DNA from: Podospora bellae-mahoneyi | Taxonomy: Eukaryota; Ascomycota; Sordariomycetes; Sordariales; Podosporaceae | DNA length: 64,000 nt | NCBI RefSeq assembly: GCF_035222275.1 | Contig: NC_085884.1 | Coordinates: 3,224,001-3,288,000 of the forward strand | Direction: 5' to 3' | Shown: positions 1-9,146 of the stretch, one piece after another | Position numbering within the stretch: the first letter of the stretch is position 1 | How the letters are laid out: every line of letters begins with the position of its first letter | Notes under the pieces: model-generated | Told to the model about the DNA's origin: nothing | Databases searched by the model: none | Seen by the model: the letters and a program-made list of their open reading frames with translations, nothing else | Program-made: the position numbers and the translations under genes

Positions 1-192
1 TTCAGTGCGTCGACTTTGGTATGTTTCCTCAGCTGGTACATACATGGATAGATATACTAACAAAAGAGGTTATAGTACCTAATTCTTAATCTCAAGGAAC
101 AAGTTGACGGTTTAGAAGAGGATTGGGAGGTAATTAATGCAAGTGAGGTTGATAATAGATCTGGGATTATTGAGAAGCCATTTGCTGTTTAG
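1..192 (+). CDS. 3' end of a sixth member of the tandem W-x-x-I / DWV family (partial)
   Basis: Only the last part of the gene lies in the window. A likely intron runs from about 19 (GTATGT donor) through a TACTAAC branch site at 55-61 to a TAG acceptor at 73-75. The last exon, 76-192, reads in one frame to a TAG stop at 190-192. It encodes an acidic segment ending LEEDWEVINASEV before an 18-residue tail. The EEDWEVI stretch matches the C-terminal acidic D-W-x-x-[VI] motif of the next four genes, which is why I place it in the family. Function is unknown. The upstream exons are outside the window, so the length and N-terminal motif cannot be checked. Confidence 0.5.
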
Positions 193-1187
193 CAGAGGGC
201 ATACCACAGGGAGTTTCAGTTAGGTATCTGAGTGAATCCAAGACATGATTTCCTAAAGAGCTTCACCGTGCAATTGCTGTGGCTTTGTAATCATCTTCCA
301 GGTTTGTCGCCTCCGTGCTTTGTAACTGCAAGATTACAAAGAAGGTACAAGGATAGGTATGATATTGATCCGGCACCCTTACCACACAAAATAATTGACA
401 CATAAAAGCTATAGTATTTTGTGAACCATACCTTGAGAAGTACTTATTAGGCCTTAAAAGATGGTCAATAGGTGAGTGTTTAAAGATACCTGGTAGTTAA
501 CAGGCCTTTAGAAATATTTAAAAGGCCCATTAATCCCCTTTCACGGTCTGCCATGAGTGATCGAATCTTGATGGTCGACGACGACATCAACCTCATTTCA
601 CTGTGTAACTGTGCGATTGTATGATTGGAAATTCCCAATTGGATGATGCCGAATTATCTCCTCCCCTCTTGAAGATAGGTGCACCAGGAATGATCCTGAT
701 CCCCTGTTAACGCCGATATCTCTCACTGACAGAGCCACCGATGAGAGCTCTGCACACAAGAGCAAACAAGACCAATATTTACCTAGCCGACCTGTGTGGG
801 CTCGGGACAGGAGCCCTAAGAGCAACCTGCCTGACCCACACCAGGTAGGGAGCAGCTTATTACAACAGCTCCACGCCGAGCATCAGCTCTGTCCTGAAGT
901 GAATGTTGGGGGCCTTGCTCTACGGCGGTGTGCCGGCACGGGCCTTAAGTGGGCTCCGGGTGTTCACATGGGTCTGGCGAGCAAGTGAATGCTGAGACAA
1001 TGAAAGCCCAGACTGCGAGTTGTTCCTTTCCGGTGATAAGTACGTGACGGCAATTTTTTCGAAATACCCTTCTCATTCCAACTCTCTCTTCTATTCATCA
1101 TCCCAAAACTTTGGACGACCGCCACCCGCCATCATAAAAAAACCTCCCGACGAGCAAAAGACCTCTGCTCTTGTCACCTCATCCATC
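193..1187. other. Intergenic, no gene recognised
   Basis: About 1 kb between the first two array members. The short open frames here have no recognisable motif and start at non-ATG codons or are overlapped by stops in plausible splice forms. The sequence just before 1188 is C/T-rich, as in a fungal 5' leader. Confidence 0.5.
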
Positions 1188-2139
1188 ATGGCCAACAACG
1201 TCTACATTTGGAAAGATATCAGTTCGTCACCCTCGGACACCCTACCTCTCTGCCATCTGTAAACTAATATAGCCTGCCCTGTACAGAGAAGCTGATCGAC
1301 CAGAAGAACAAATACCCCGAGGGTCACGCCGCCGACAAATATGTCCTTAACTGTACTGCTCGTATCTTGACCGGAATACTTCATACCAGCCACTGTGTCG
1401 CCTGGTCTATCCTCCTCCGCGACGCTCGGGCGAAGCTTGCCGAGGCCAACGACATTTACTGGCGCGCCAGTGCGCGGGAAATGAAGGACAGAAAGCCGAC
1501 TGGCAAAATCCATGTGGCCTACGGGCTGGCTTTGCAGAGGGACTTCTTCATCGAGCTGGTGGAGTGGCTCCAGTTCTCCACGAGCAGCATGGATTATGGT
1601 AAGTGTCCGGTTAAACCCCTGAGATATTTTTATGAGTATCATGACTGACGACCCTGGTAGACGAGGAACTCCAGAGGAAGCTGCAGGATACCGAGCAGAT
1701 GCTGAAGAAGACCCAGAAGAAGCTGTGGGAAACCGAGAAGATGTGGAAGGAAAACGAGAAGTGGCTGGACAACACTGAGAAGGTGGTGGAGAAAATTGAG
1801 AAAAGGCTGCAGGAAACTAAGAAGAAGCTGGGGGAAACTGAGAAGACACTGGAGATAACTAAGGAGAGGTTGGAGAAGCTGGAGAAGCTGGAGGGGCTGG
1901 AGAAAGCAAAGACGATTGAGGAATCCGCGAAGATGTTGAAGAAGGCAAAGAAGTTGGATGAACTCCCGGAGACGCTGGAGGAACGCCCAAATAAGCTGGA
2001 TAAGGCAAAGAAGCTGGATGGATTTCCGAAGATGCCGGAGGAACTCGCAGACAAGCTGGAGAATCTCTGCATTAAGCAGGACTTGAATGTTTTTGATGAC
2101 GATGAGGATTGGGTCATTGTCGAGGCTGGCTCTGCTTAG
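1188..2139 (+). CDS. Unrecognised tandem-family protein with an E/K-rich coiled coil, 274 aa
   Basis: Predicted exons are 1188-1221, 1287-1598 and 1661-2139. The N-terminus MANNVYIWKDI carries the family W-x-x-I motif (W8, I11), and intron 1 falls one base after the Ile codon. Around residues 94-106 is LQRDFFIELVEWL, the family R-x-F-F-x5-W motif. From about residue 120 the protein becomes a long, highly charged Lys/Glu array with repeated K-L-x-E-T-x-K units, which predicts a coiled coil. It ends DDDEDWVIVEAGSA with the acidic D-W-V-x-V motif at 265-269. No signal peptide or membrane segment is visible, so a cytosolic protein is inferred. The coiled coil is absent from the neighbouring paralogues, so it appears to be a gain in this copy. 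No function is assigned. Confidence 0.7.
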
Positions 2140-2732
2140 ATAATACCTAGGTTTCTACATCCTTGACTTGAGATAGACTAGCAAATCAGACTGTTTTTGA
2201 CCTGAATGCAAGAAGTAACTTGACGACTTCTGTTTAGGTTCCTTTTACAACAGAACTCTTTGAGCAACCACCTGTCATGCTTAGGTATCTGGGAGTAACG
2301 ACACATTTGATATCGTCAAAAACTGCCTCTGTGGCTTCCGCGTTCAGTACGCAGATAAGGTATGCTTGTTTTCTCGGGAGCCACCGGTTCTTTGGAGCAG
2401 TGCCTCATTGTCGATGAAACTTTGGGCACACACTTTACTTTTCCATCAGTGGCGGTGATGCTGAGCAAGTGAATTGGTGAAGGTAGCGCCAACTGACAGT
2501 CTACCAGCAAGTGAATTGACGATGTTGTCCCCAATCCCCACAAGTGAATAAGATAACCACTATTGTACCTCATAGACCCACCGATACTCAAGTAATCACT
2601 ATGATAACCGCACGTATATATTTGCCATCTCCATTGCTTCCTCCTCATGCCCGCACTTCCCAAGCTCCATCGACAACACATCTCTACCTCCTTCTCAAGT
2701 CTCAAGGATACAAAACAAACACCATCATCTTC
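2140..2732. other. Intergenic between array members
   Basis: No supported gene. It contains the 3' flank of the preceding copy and the promoter of the next. A TATATATT stretch near 2614 is a possible core promoter element. Confidence 0.4.
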
Positions 2733-3305
2733 ATGCCTTCCAGCGCTTTCAACTGGGGTGCCATCGGTGCGTCTCCTTCAACAAACAACCTTTACAAAAT
2801 CCAGCTAACACACCTGTGTAGAGGAGGCTATCGAGATGAATGAGGTTGTCCCCGGCAAAGGTAGCAAGATGGTGTTCATGCCCGTCGCTCGCGACGTCAT
2901 CCAGGACATGAAGAGCAACAAAAGAATCGCCATGGCCGCTTTGCGTCAAGACTGCCAGGAAGTCCTCAAACAAGTCAACAGGCAGTACCAGTCAGCAGCC
3001 CGCTCCGTCGCCGACAGTGTCACCCTCAGTGTGAAGGAGACTGCCTTCAACAAGCTGATCATCAAGAGACATTTCTTTGCCTTTATGCTGGGTTGGATCG
3101 AGATGTCGAGGGTGAAGCAAGGCATATCTGGGATTTCTGGTGTGTAGAAAACCTCTGATTGTGGAATAAAAGGAACTTGGCAGCTAACCACATGTATGCA
3201 GAGTCACTGTCGTCCAACTGGATTCTTGTGCCTATTGAATCCGATTGCCACGTGGATGTTGATGATGCAGACTGGGTCATGGTTGGGAAGGCCGATTTGG
3301 TTTAG
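2733..3305 (+). CDS. Unrecognised tandem-family protein, 151 aa
   Basis: Predicted exons are 2733-2766, 2822-3139 and 3202-3305. Exon 1 encodes MPSSAFNWGAIG, with W8 and I11 forming the W-x-x-I motif; it is 34 nt long and ends in phase 1, exactly as in two paralogues. The middle contains IKRHFFAFMLGWIEM (R-x-F-F-x5-W). The last exon ends DADWVMVGKADLV, with the acidic D-W-V-x-V motif at 141-145. Intron 2 begins GTGTGT and has a GCTAAC branch site shortly before its CAG. The body is mostly amphipathic helix with no coiled coil or membrane segment. I recognise no named domain. Tandem placement and shared gene structure show it arose by duplication with its neighbours. Confidence 0.7.
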
Positions 3306-3789
3306 GAAGAAAGGGATGAAGAAGAGGGCAGACACATAAGAGAGAGGAACGAGACATGGAGAACCAAACACCATTGCCCTATCGATAGATCCATATCGCA
3401 TCAAAGGATAAAAAGACGATGAAAAGAGGAAATCTTCCTCCCAGGTGACAAAGCCAAAACATGAACAATCCCGTCGGTGTCGACGACCCCAATGTCGGCA
3501 TTGCAGAGCTTAAAGCGGGCTGTTGGGCCCGCTTCCTGATTCCGTTCACTGACTCCGTGGCGCGAAGGAAATCTCGATGCTCCGATGAGTGCTTTGCTGT
3601 CGGTCTTGTGGGCCTGTGATGGTTCTCGACGCTCATGAGCACATGTATAAATTCCGTCCCAACTTCGCCCTCACCCATTTGTTTTTCGTTTTCCCACACA
3701 TTTCACAACAGGCTTCAGTCACTACGCCATTAGGTACCTACCTAACATATCACCTGCCCCACCCCCCGTTCCCACAGTCAGTCATTGCC
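3306..3789. other. Intergenic between array members, possible TATA element
   Basis: No gene is supported. TATAAATT at 3645-3652, about 140 bases before the next start codon, is a plausible core promoter. The last 100 bases before 3790 are C/T-rich. Confidence 0.4.
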
Positions 3790-4427
3790 ATGAATCCCCC
3801 AAATATTTTCAACTGGGACCGAATCGGTAATCACCCTCCAAACCTACCTACCTAGGTACCTCTTCCGACATATTAACCATACCCAGGGCGGGCCCTCAAG
3901 AAAGGTCGTGGGCCGGAGAAGATGCCGCTGCAGTCCACCTTCGACGAGATTGCCACCGCCTATTTCAAGGAGGTAATCTGGAAGGACAAGAAGGTCTCCC
4001 TTCACGATCAGCTCCGTGACTGCCGCGAGATGTTGGAGCACAGTGAGTATGCCTGGGCCGATGTCCCCACTGAGGATGACCATACCCCCGAGACCGCTAA
4101 GACCGAGAACATCATGCTGGTTGAGGTGGCTGTCCGCCGCACATTCTTCAGACTTTGCCAGAGCTGGATTAAGGAGAGGATGGGGACGGCTGGGGTTTCG
4201 GAGAGGACTGAGAATCCTGGCGTGTTGGAGGGGACTGAGAGCCATCCAGGTAAGCGAGGCTGAGCGGTCATGAGAGCTTTCCAGTGGGAGTGTTCTGATG
4301 CTGACAAAGATGTCAAATAGGTACAGAGGTTATTCCCACCAACGACAATGCCTGCACCTCCGCGGAGGATCATGGCTTTGACACGGGCTGTGATGATTGG
4401 GTTCTTGTTGAGGGAGCCTCGTGCTAG
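3790..4427 (+). CDS. Unrecognised tandem-family protein, 168 aa
   Basis: Predicted exons are 3790-3826, 3887-4249 and 4321-4427. It begins MNPPNIFNWDRIG (W9, I12), with intron 1 again one base after the Ile codon. The body has LRDCREMLEHSEYA, similar to IRDCKEMRDNSGYV in the next gene, followed by VRRTFFRLCQSWI (R-x-F-F-x5-W). The last exon ends CDDWVLVEGASC, with the acidic D-W-V-x-V motif near residues 159-163. This copy and the next are the most alike in the body. No signal peptide, membrane helix or catalytic motif is seen. The role is unknown. Confidence 0.7.
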
Positions 4428-4940
4428 GGTTGGATTGGCAGCACAGTGTCCGATGTGGCGCGAAGGCTTCTGGATGAATTGTTCATCAATGGTAGACATG
4501 TTGATTGCATTGATGGGGACCAAAGAAGAGCAGGAATCCAGAATTAAAGATCAACTTTGCTTTAAAATACTCACTTTACCTGGATCTGGAGAGCTCTGCG
4601 ACAGGTTTCGAGGAGTAGAATACCAAGTTGCTCCCAGTGACATCAGGGTCCACAATCGTCACATGAGAGGCTCTCGTGGCGCTCGTGGCGCTCCCAAGTT
4701 CACTACCAGACCACATTATATTCACTGTCTTTGACACAAAACTCAAACGCAGGTGAATATCCCATCAGATACCTGTTGCCCGCATAAAGTCCGACCCCAT
4801 CCTGCCTCATGTATCAAATACATTCCTTATCGCGCCTCACAAGCTTTCTCTCATGCGCACCCTAATCCATCACCTCACCACCACAAACCTTTTTAACCAA
4901 CCATCTATTCAAGTCAAGGTAGCCTCTCCAGTGCTTCACA
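4428..4940. other. Intergenic between array members
   Basis: Holds a short direct repeat at about 4672-4692 (ggctctcgtggcgctcgtgg type). I see no supported gene. The stretch before 4941 is A/C-rich and looks like a fungal leader. Confidence 0.4.
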
Positions 4941-5590
4941 ATGCCCAAAAACGTCTTTGACTGGGAGCCAATCTGTAAGTCCGCCTTGAATCTCCTCACA
5001 AAGACCTGCTAACAAATATAAACAGGCGCCATCCTCATGGAGGGACGCGGTCCCGCAGACCTCCCCCCTCCGGCACTCTTCATGTCAACCGCCAGGGCCC
5101 TCATTGTCAATCTTCATCAGGAAAAGAAGATTCCGATTCGCAGACTCATTCGTGACTGCAAGGAGATGAGAGACAATAGCGGGTATGTACTGGGCGATGT
5201 TTCTTCTAGCAAGAACAAAGCTGACAACGCACCTACTTTTTTAGGGACGTCTTCAAAATACAATTCGGGAACTTGCCGGTGAAGGTCATCATCCGTCGCC
5301 AGTTCTTTCAGCTTACTTTGACCTGGCTGGAGGGCATGCTGCAGAAGGCTTGTGAGACTGCTGTTGCTGGGATGGATGATTATGGTAAGTTGATAACACT
5401 GAACTGAGGGCTTGACCTTATCTTATCTTATGACCGCTATCAAATCGAAGTTTTATCAGCTAACAAATTCTGTTCAATGGCAGATGGTATCCCAAGCGAC
5501 CAGGATATTCTCAACTCGGAGCCTGACTGGGTGGAAGTCACTGGGTTGGAGGATTGGGTCTGGGTTGAAAAAACAGATGTCGAGGCTTGA
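4941..5590 (+). CDS. Unrecognised tandem-family protein with doubled C-terminal motif, 145 aa
   Basis: Predicted exons are 4941-4974, 5026-5182, 5245-5384 and 5484-5590. Exon 1 encodes MPKNVFDWEPIC (W8, I11), is 34 nt long and ends in phase 1. The body includes IRDCKEMRDNSGYV and IRRQFFQLTLTWLEGM (R-x-F-F-x5-W). The last exon encodes EPDWVEVTGLEDWVWVE, which carries the D-W-V-x-V motif twice, at residues 125-129 and 134-138. It has one more intron than its neighbours, in the middle of the body. No known domain, signal peptide or membrane segment is visible. The function is not known. Confidence 0.7.
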
Positions 5591-6049
5591 TTGAGCTTGG
5601 AAGACAGCTTCGCTCTTCTGTTTCTCAAGAACACTCCTTTCTGTGGGTGGCATGCGATGCAACTCAAAAATCCATCATGAAAGCCAGACGAGCTTTTCCA
5701 GGTATTAACCTTTCAATACCTTTTCTGTGATTTTTTGTGCCACGTATTAAAGAGCCACAATTGTCTCATGTCAGCACACAAAGGTAATGTAGGGTGTTCT
5801 TGCAACAACCTTGAAAACTGCGGCTGGCCGTGATCTAGAACCTTTTTCCATCCTCCTCTTACTGTCAAGCCACGATCCGCAATACCAAGCCACCAGCCGT
5901 CAACAAGAAAAGCAGGCAGCCAACAAAATACTGTCTTTGGTTCCAAGTTAATTTCCCAACTTAACCCACAATCTTACCCAGATCATTCCCACAAGCTCCA
6001 GACAACAAGTAAACTCCCTACCCATGATATCACGCCAAAAACCAAAATC
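5591..6049. other. Intergenic between array members
   Basis: No gene is supported. The last 150 bases are A/C-rich leader-like sequence. Confidence 0.4.
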
Positions 6050-6659
6050 ATGGACCTCGACAACAGAGACACCATGGACGTCTCCTCATCCGACGTCCAA
6101 AACACACCCCCACCATCAATAGACCCAACCTTCAACTGGGACGAGATCCGTAACGTCCCCTCCATCTCCCATTCTAAACCCCTCCTAACCACACATCCCA
6201 GGCCCCCTCCTCCGCAACCCCCCAACCGACCCCTCCTCCTCCGGCGATCCCACCACTATCCTTCAAGAAAACTTCCAACCTACCTTCTCCCGCCTCCTCG
6301 ACACCTACATGTCCCTCGACCCATCCGAAACCTTTGACGACATCGTCTACCTCCACAAACTCCGCACCCTCTCCCAAGAATGCACCAACCACCTCGCCAT
6401 CTGCACTCACCTCGAGCAACAGTCGTCCATCCACGACAAAGACGACGACGTCCGGCTCCGCAGAGAGTTCTTCGAGATGCTGGCGCAGAATCTCGAGGTG
6501 TTTATCAGGGGCCAGGAAAGAGTCGTCGAGAAACTCTGGACGCAATCGGACTGGAAAAGGGAGCATGATGTCCTCGGTGGATTAATGGGGTTGAGCATGG
6601 GTGGTGAGTCGAGGGAAGCGAAGGAGGAGGAGGGGATGGAGGGGTTGGAGGGTAGTTAG
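6050..6659 (+). CDS. Divergent last member of the tandem family, 185 aa
   Basis: Predicted exons are 6050-6149 and 6202-6659. An acidic N-terminal extension of about 25 residues precedes PTFNWDEIR (W30, I33), and intron 1 again falls one base after the Ile codon. The body contains LRREFFEMLAQNLEV, which keeps the R-x-F-F core but has Asn where the paralogues have Trp. The C-terminus is Glu/Gly-rich and lacks the D-W-V-x-V motif of the other copies. First exon structure and central motif place it in the family, but it is the most divergent copy. No known domain is recognised. Confidence 0.65.
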
Positions 6660-6702
6660 GCAAAGAGGTAATGAATTCATTAATATTGATGAGAATAACA
6701 GC

Positions 6703-8385
6703 TCAAATAAATCCCAGCGCTTGGTTAGCTAATCTAACGGCTTCCTTTCCACCGGGGGTATCCCCCTCCAAGGCAACCAGCTTGTCTAATCCCAGTGATT
6801 GAACTCCCACTGGATCACAAAACCTCATGACATAATCTTCAGTCGGCCGGCCGATGTGACGGGACTCGCCTTCACCGCCGGGGAAGTCAGGGGCCGGAGT
6901 ACCCTCGAGAAAGGCGGCTCTTTGGCGGGCGACATATTGTGCGCTTGTTTCGGTGGTGGGGCAGATGGGGATGTACATGACGCTTGAGTCGCCGTGGCCG
7001 TTGTGGGTTTTGTCAACGGCGTGGATTGCTGTTGTAGCATACTGTTGTTAGCTCGGGGACCATGGTGCTCCTATTAGAGGAAAGATGAGGTGTCACTCAC
7101 TGTCACAATGCCAAACAACATAATCCCCCGGCCTTACCTCAGGAACATGCACCATCGTCCTCTCCAGCTCCAAATGCGGGTGTAACCCCTCCGGGAACTC
7201 CTGGCCATGTCCCGGAGACGCACCTTGCAAATCACTGGTCATCTTTTCTCCGCCAGTAAACTCCCAGTTGTCTACCTCCAGATGCCTCCTCTTGTCACCG
7301 CCAAGCTGGTTTAGTGTCTTGATATCCCTGAAGAATGGCCTTAGCAAAGTGTACACAGCTGTTTCCCTCACTAGAGGGTTGACAAGCATTGTCCCTTCTC
7401 CAGGCCCTGACTTGCTCATGGAGAGCCATCCCTGAAATGTCCGGAACATACTGCACGCTCCGAGGCCATCGTACAAGTTTGTCACGGCGTTCAGTCTGCC
7501 GCTGGCATCAAAGGGGTCGTAGTTCTCCCAGTCACCGCGGAAGATGGGGTTGTAGATACCGCCGAGGCCATAGCCGTTTTCCTCCCAACGTTCGACGCTG
7601 CCGCCGTCTTGGTGGGGACCCAGGGCGAATTGGGCGTCGCCTGGTTGGCGTATGCGGAGGCGGTCGGCGTAGCAGAGAGGGGTGGATAGGGAGATGGGTG
7701 TGCTTGGACTAGAGGCGTGCCAGAGGGAGGACATGAGGGTGGTTTGCGCCTTGAGGAGGGAGGGGTGGAATCTGGCGCGGGCTTGGGTGCTGGACCAGTA
7801 CAGCTCGAGGACTTGGGGATGGTCTGAGGGGAAGCCTGCTTGGTGTTAGGACCGGTTTTGAAGACCGTGATAACCAGAGAACGTACCTTTGGTATGTGGA
7901 TTTTGGCGGACATATTCCTCAATTTCGTACTTGTACGCCCTGGCTTCATCCTCGGGTATCACACCTTTTATGACAGCTACACCTCGTTTCTTGAGCTCTG
8001 GTTTCGAGGCTGCGAGGTCTTCTTCGAGATGGCTGAAGCGTATCTCGGGCACGATAGACGGACCACGTTGTGCGATTACCTCGTTCTCACGCTGCAGGAC
8101 GCTGAGGAGCCGCTTCCAGCTGGCGATGACTGCCTCCTCATGGCCTTGGACCAGTCTGAGTTTGAGTTGGCGATAACGATCTGGAAGAGGCTCTGGGGCC
8201 TTGCCAGACATGGAGGCAAAAGCATCTGAGATGTCTCCTTCCCGTTTCTTGGGGCTCATGGACGCCATGGAGACGACCCCCCGCGTCTGGTACCGTGATG
8301 GTTGCCTACATGAGCGGAGGTGCGGGGTAGAAAGTCGTACACGGCATGTTGCCGGTGGGAGTCTCGCAGGGAGAACAGCCTTCAT
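6703..8385 (-). CDS. DUF1479 family iron/2-oxoglutarate-type oxygenase, 519 aa
   Basis: On the minus strand the exons are 8385-7887, 7835-7101 and 7028-6703. DUF1479 proteins (bacterial YbiU relatives) adopt the double-stranded beta-helix fold of phytanoyl-CoA dioxygenases; their substrates are mostly unknown. The metal motif is visible as LGPHQDGGSVERW (His-x-Asp), with the distal His in CDTIHAVD, which is formed only by splicing intron 2. Other hallmarks are KGFPSDHPQVLELYWS, restored by intron 1, and RPGDYVVWHCD. The chosen start gives an Arg-rich N-terminus, MKAVLPARLPPATCRV, that could target mitochondria. An in-frame upstream start at 8460 is less likely. It is divergent from the Zn-cluster regulator across a 761-base gap, so co-regulation is possible but not shown. 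The family call is strong; the substrate is unknown. Confidence 0.85.
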
Positions 8386-9146
8386 TTTGAATGGCGATAT
8401 GCGAGCAGTTATCGAAATGTTGATGAGGCTGAAGAAGATGTTGAAAACTTCGGGGGTCAAGAACCAGGGGGGTCGGTGTGTTTGAGGGACTTTAGAACTC
8501 GAAACTTCATGATATCAAGGCATCCCGTCTTCCCGATAATCACGGCGTGATAATATACCCGAGCCTCGAGGTTGGGTCGCACAAACATCCCATTCGGAGT
8601 TGCTGTTTTTGGTGTCATTGAGCTCACGCGACTAACGTCATGGCGAGGTGACAAAGATATGGCAAAGGAGGGCCATGTGGCGGCGGGCTTGCCATTTCGC
8701 GGATAGATGAAGCTGCTGCTATCATCCACAGTGCTATGGGGTTTCAACACCGGGCCGAATGTTGAGGGCATGCCTTCCACGATATGCACGGCTTCCAGCG
8801 TGAGTTGGGATGGTGGTGGGTTGGGACACTTAGTGGGGGTCAGAAACCAGTGTTCCGGCGCGAGGATCCATTTCTCGCCGCCAAGCCCGCCAAGGCGGGG
8901 AAACGGTCTAACCGGATAAGGAAGCCCCGACGTCCCGACAGCCGAAAATCGAGCGGCTGTCTTCAATTGCTCTCCGCCTCTGTCTGTCGGCTACCACGGA
9001 GTGCGGACTCAACGGTGGACGGCTTCAATTGCAAGACGCCGGATTGATCACTCTCCGACACTGCTTTGCTTCGCTGCTCGCGAAAATCCTCTCCAGACTG
9101 TCTCCACACTTGGCGGGACTGCAACTCGTGGGGCTGCATTTTCACC
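8386..9146. promoter_or_regulatory. Divergent promoter between the DUF1479 gene and the Zn-cluster regulator
   Basis: No gene is supported in this 761-base gap. It must carry the 5' regions of both neighbours, which are transcribed away from each other. No specific operator could be identified by eye. Confidence 0.4.

Noticed and set aside
1611-2117. 168-codon Ser/Phe-rich minus-strand open frame
   Set aside because: It is the antisense of the Lys/Glu coiled-coil exon; Ser/Phe composition is what that codon pattern gives in reverse.
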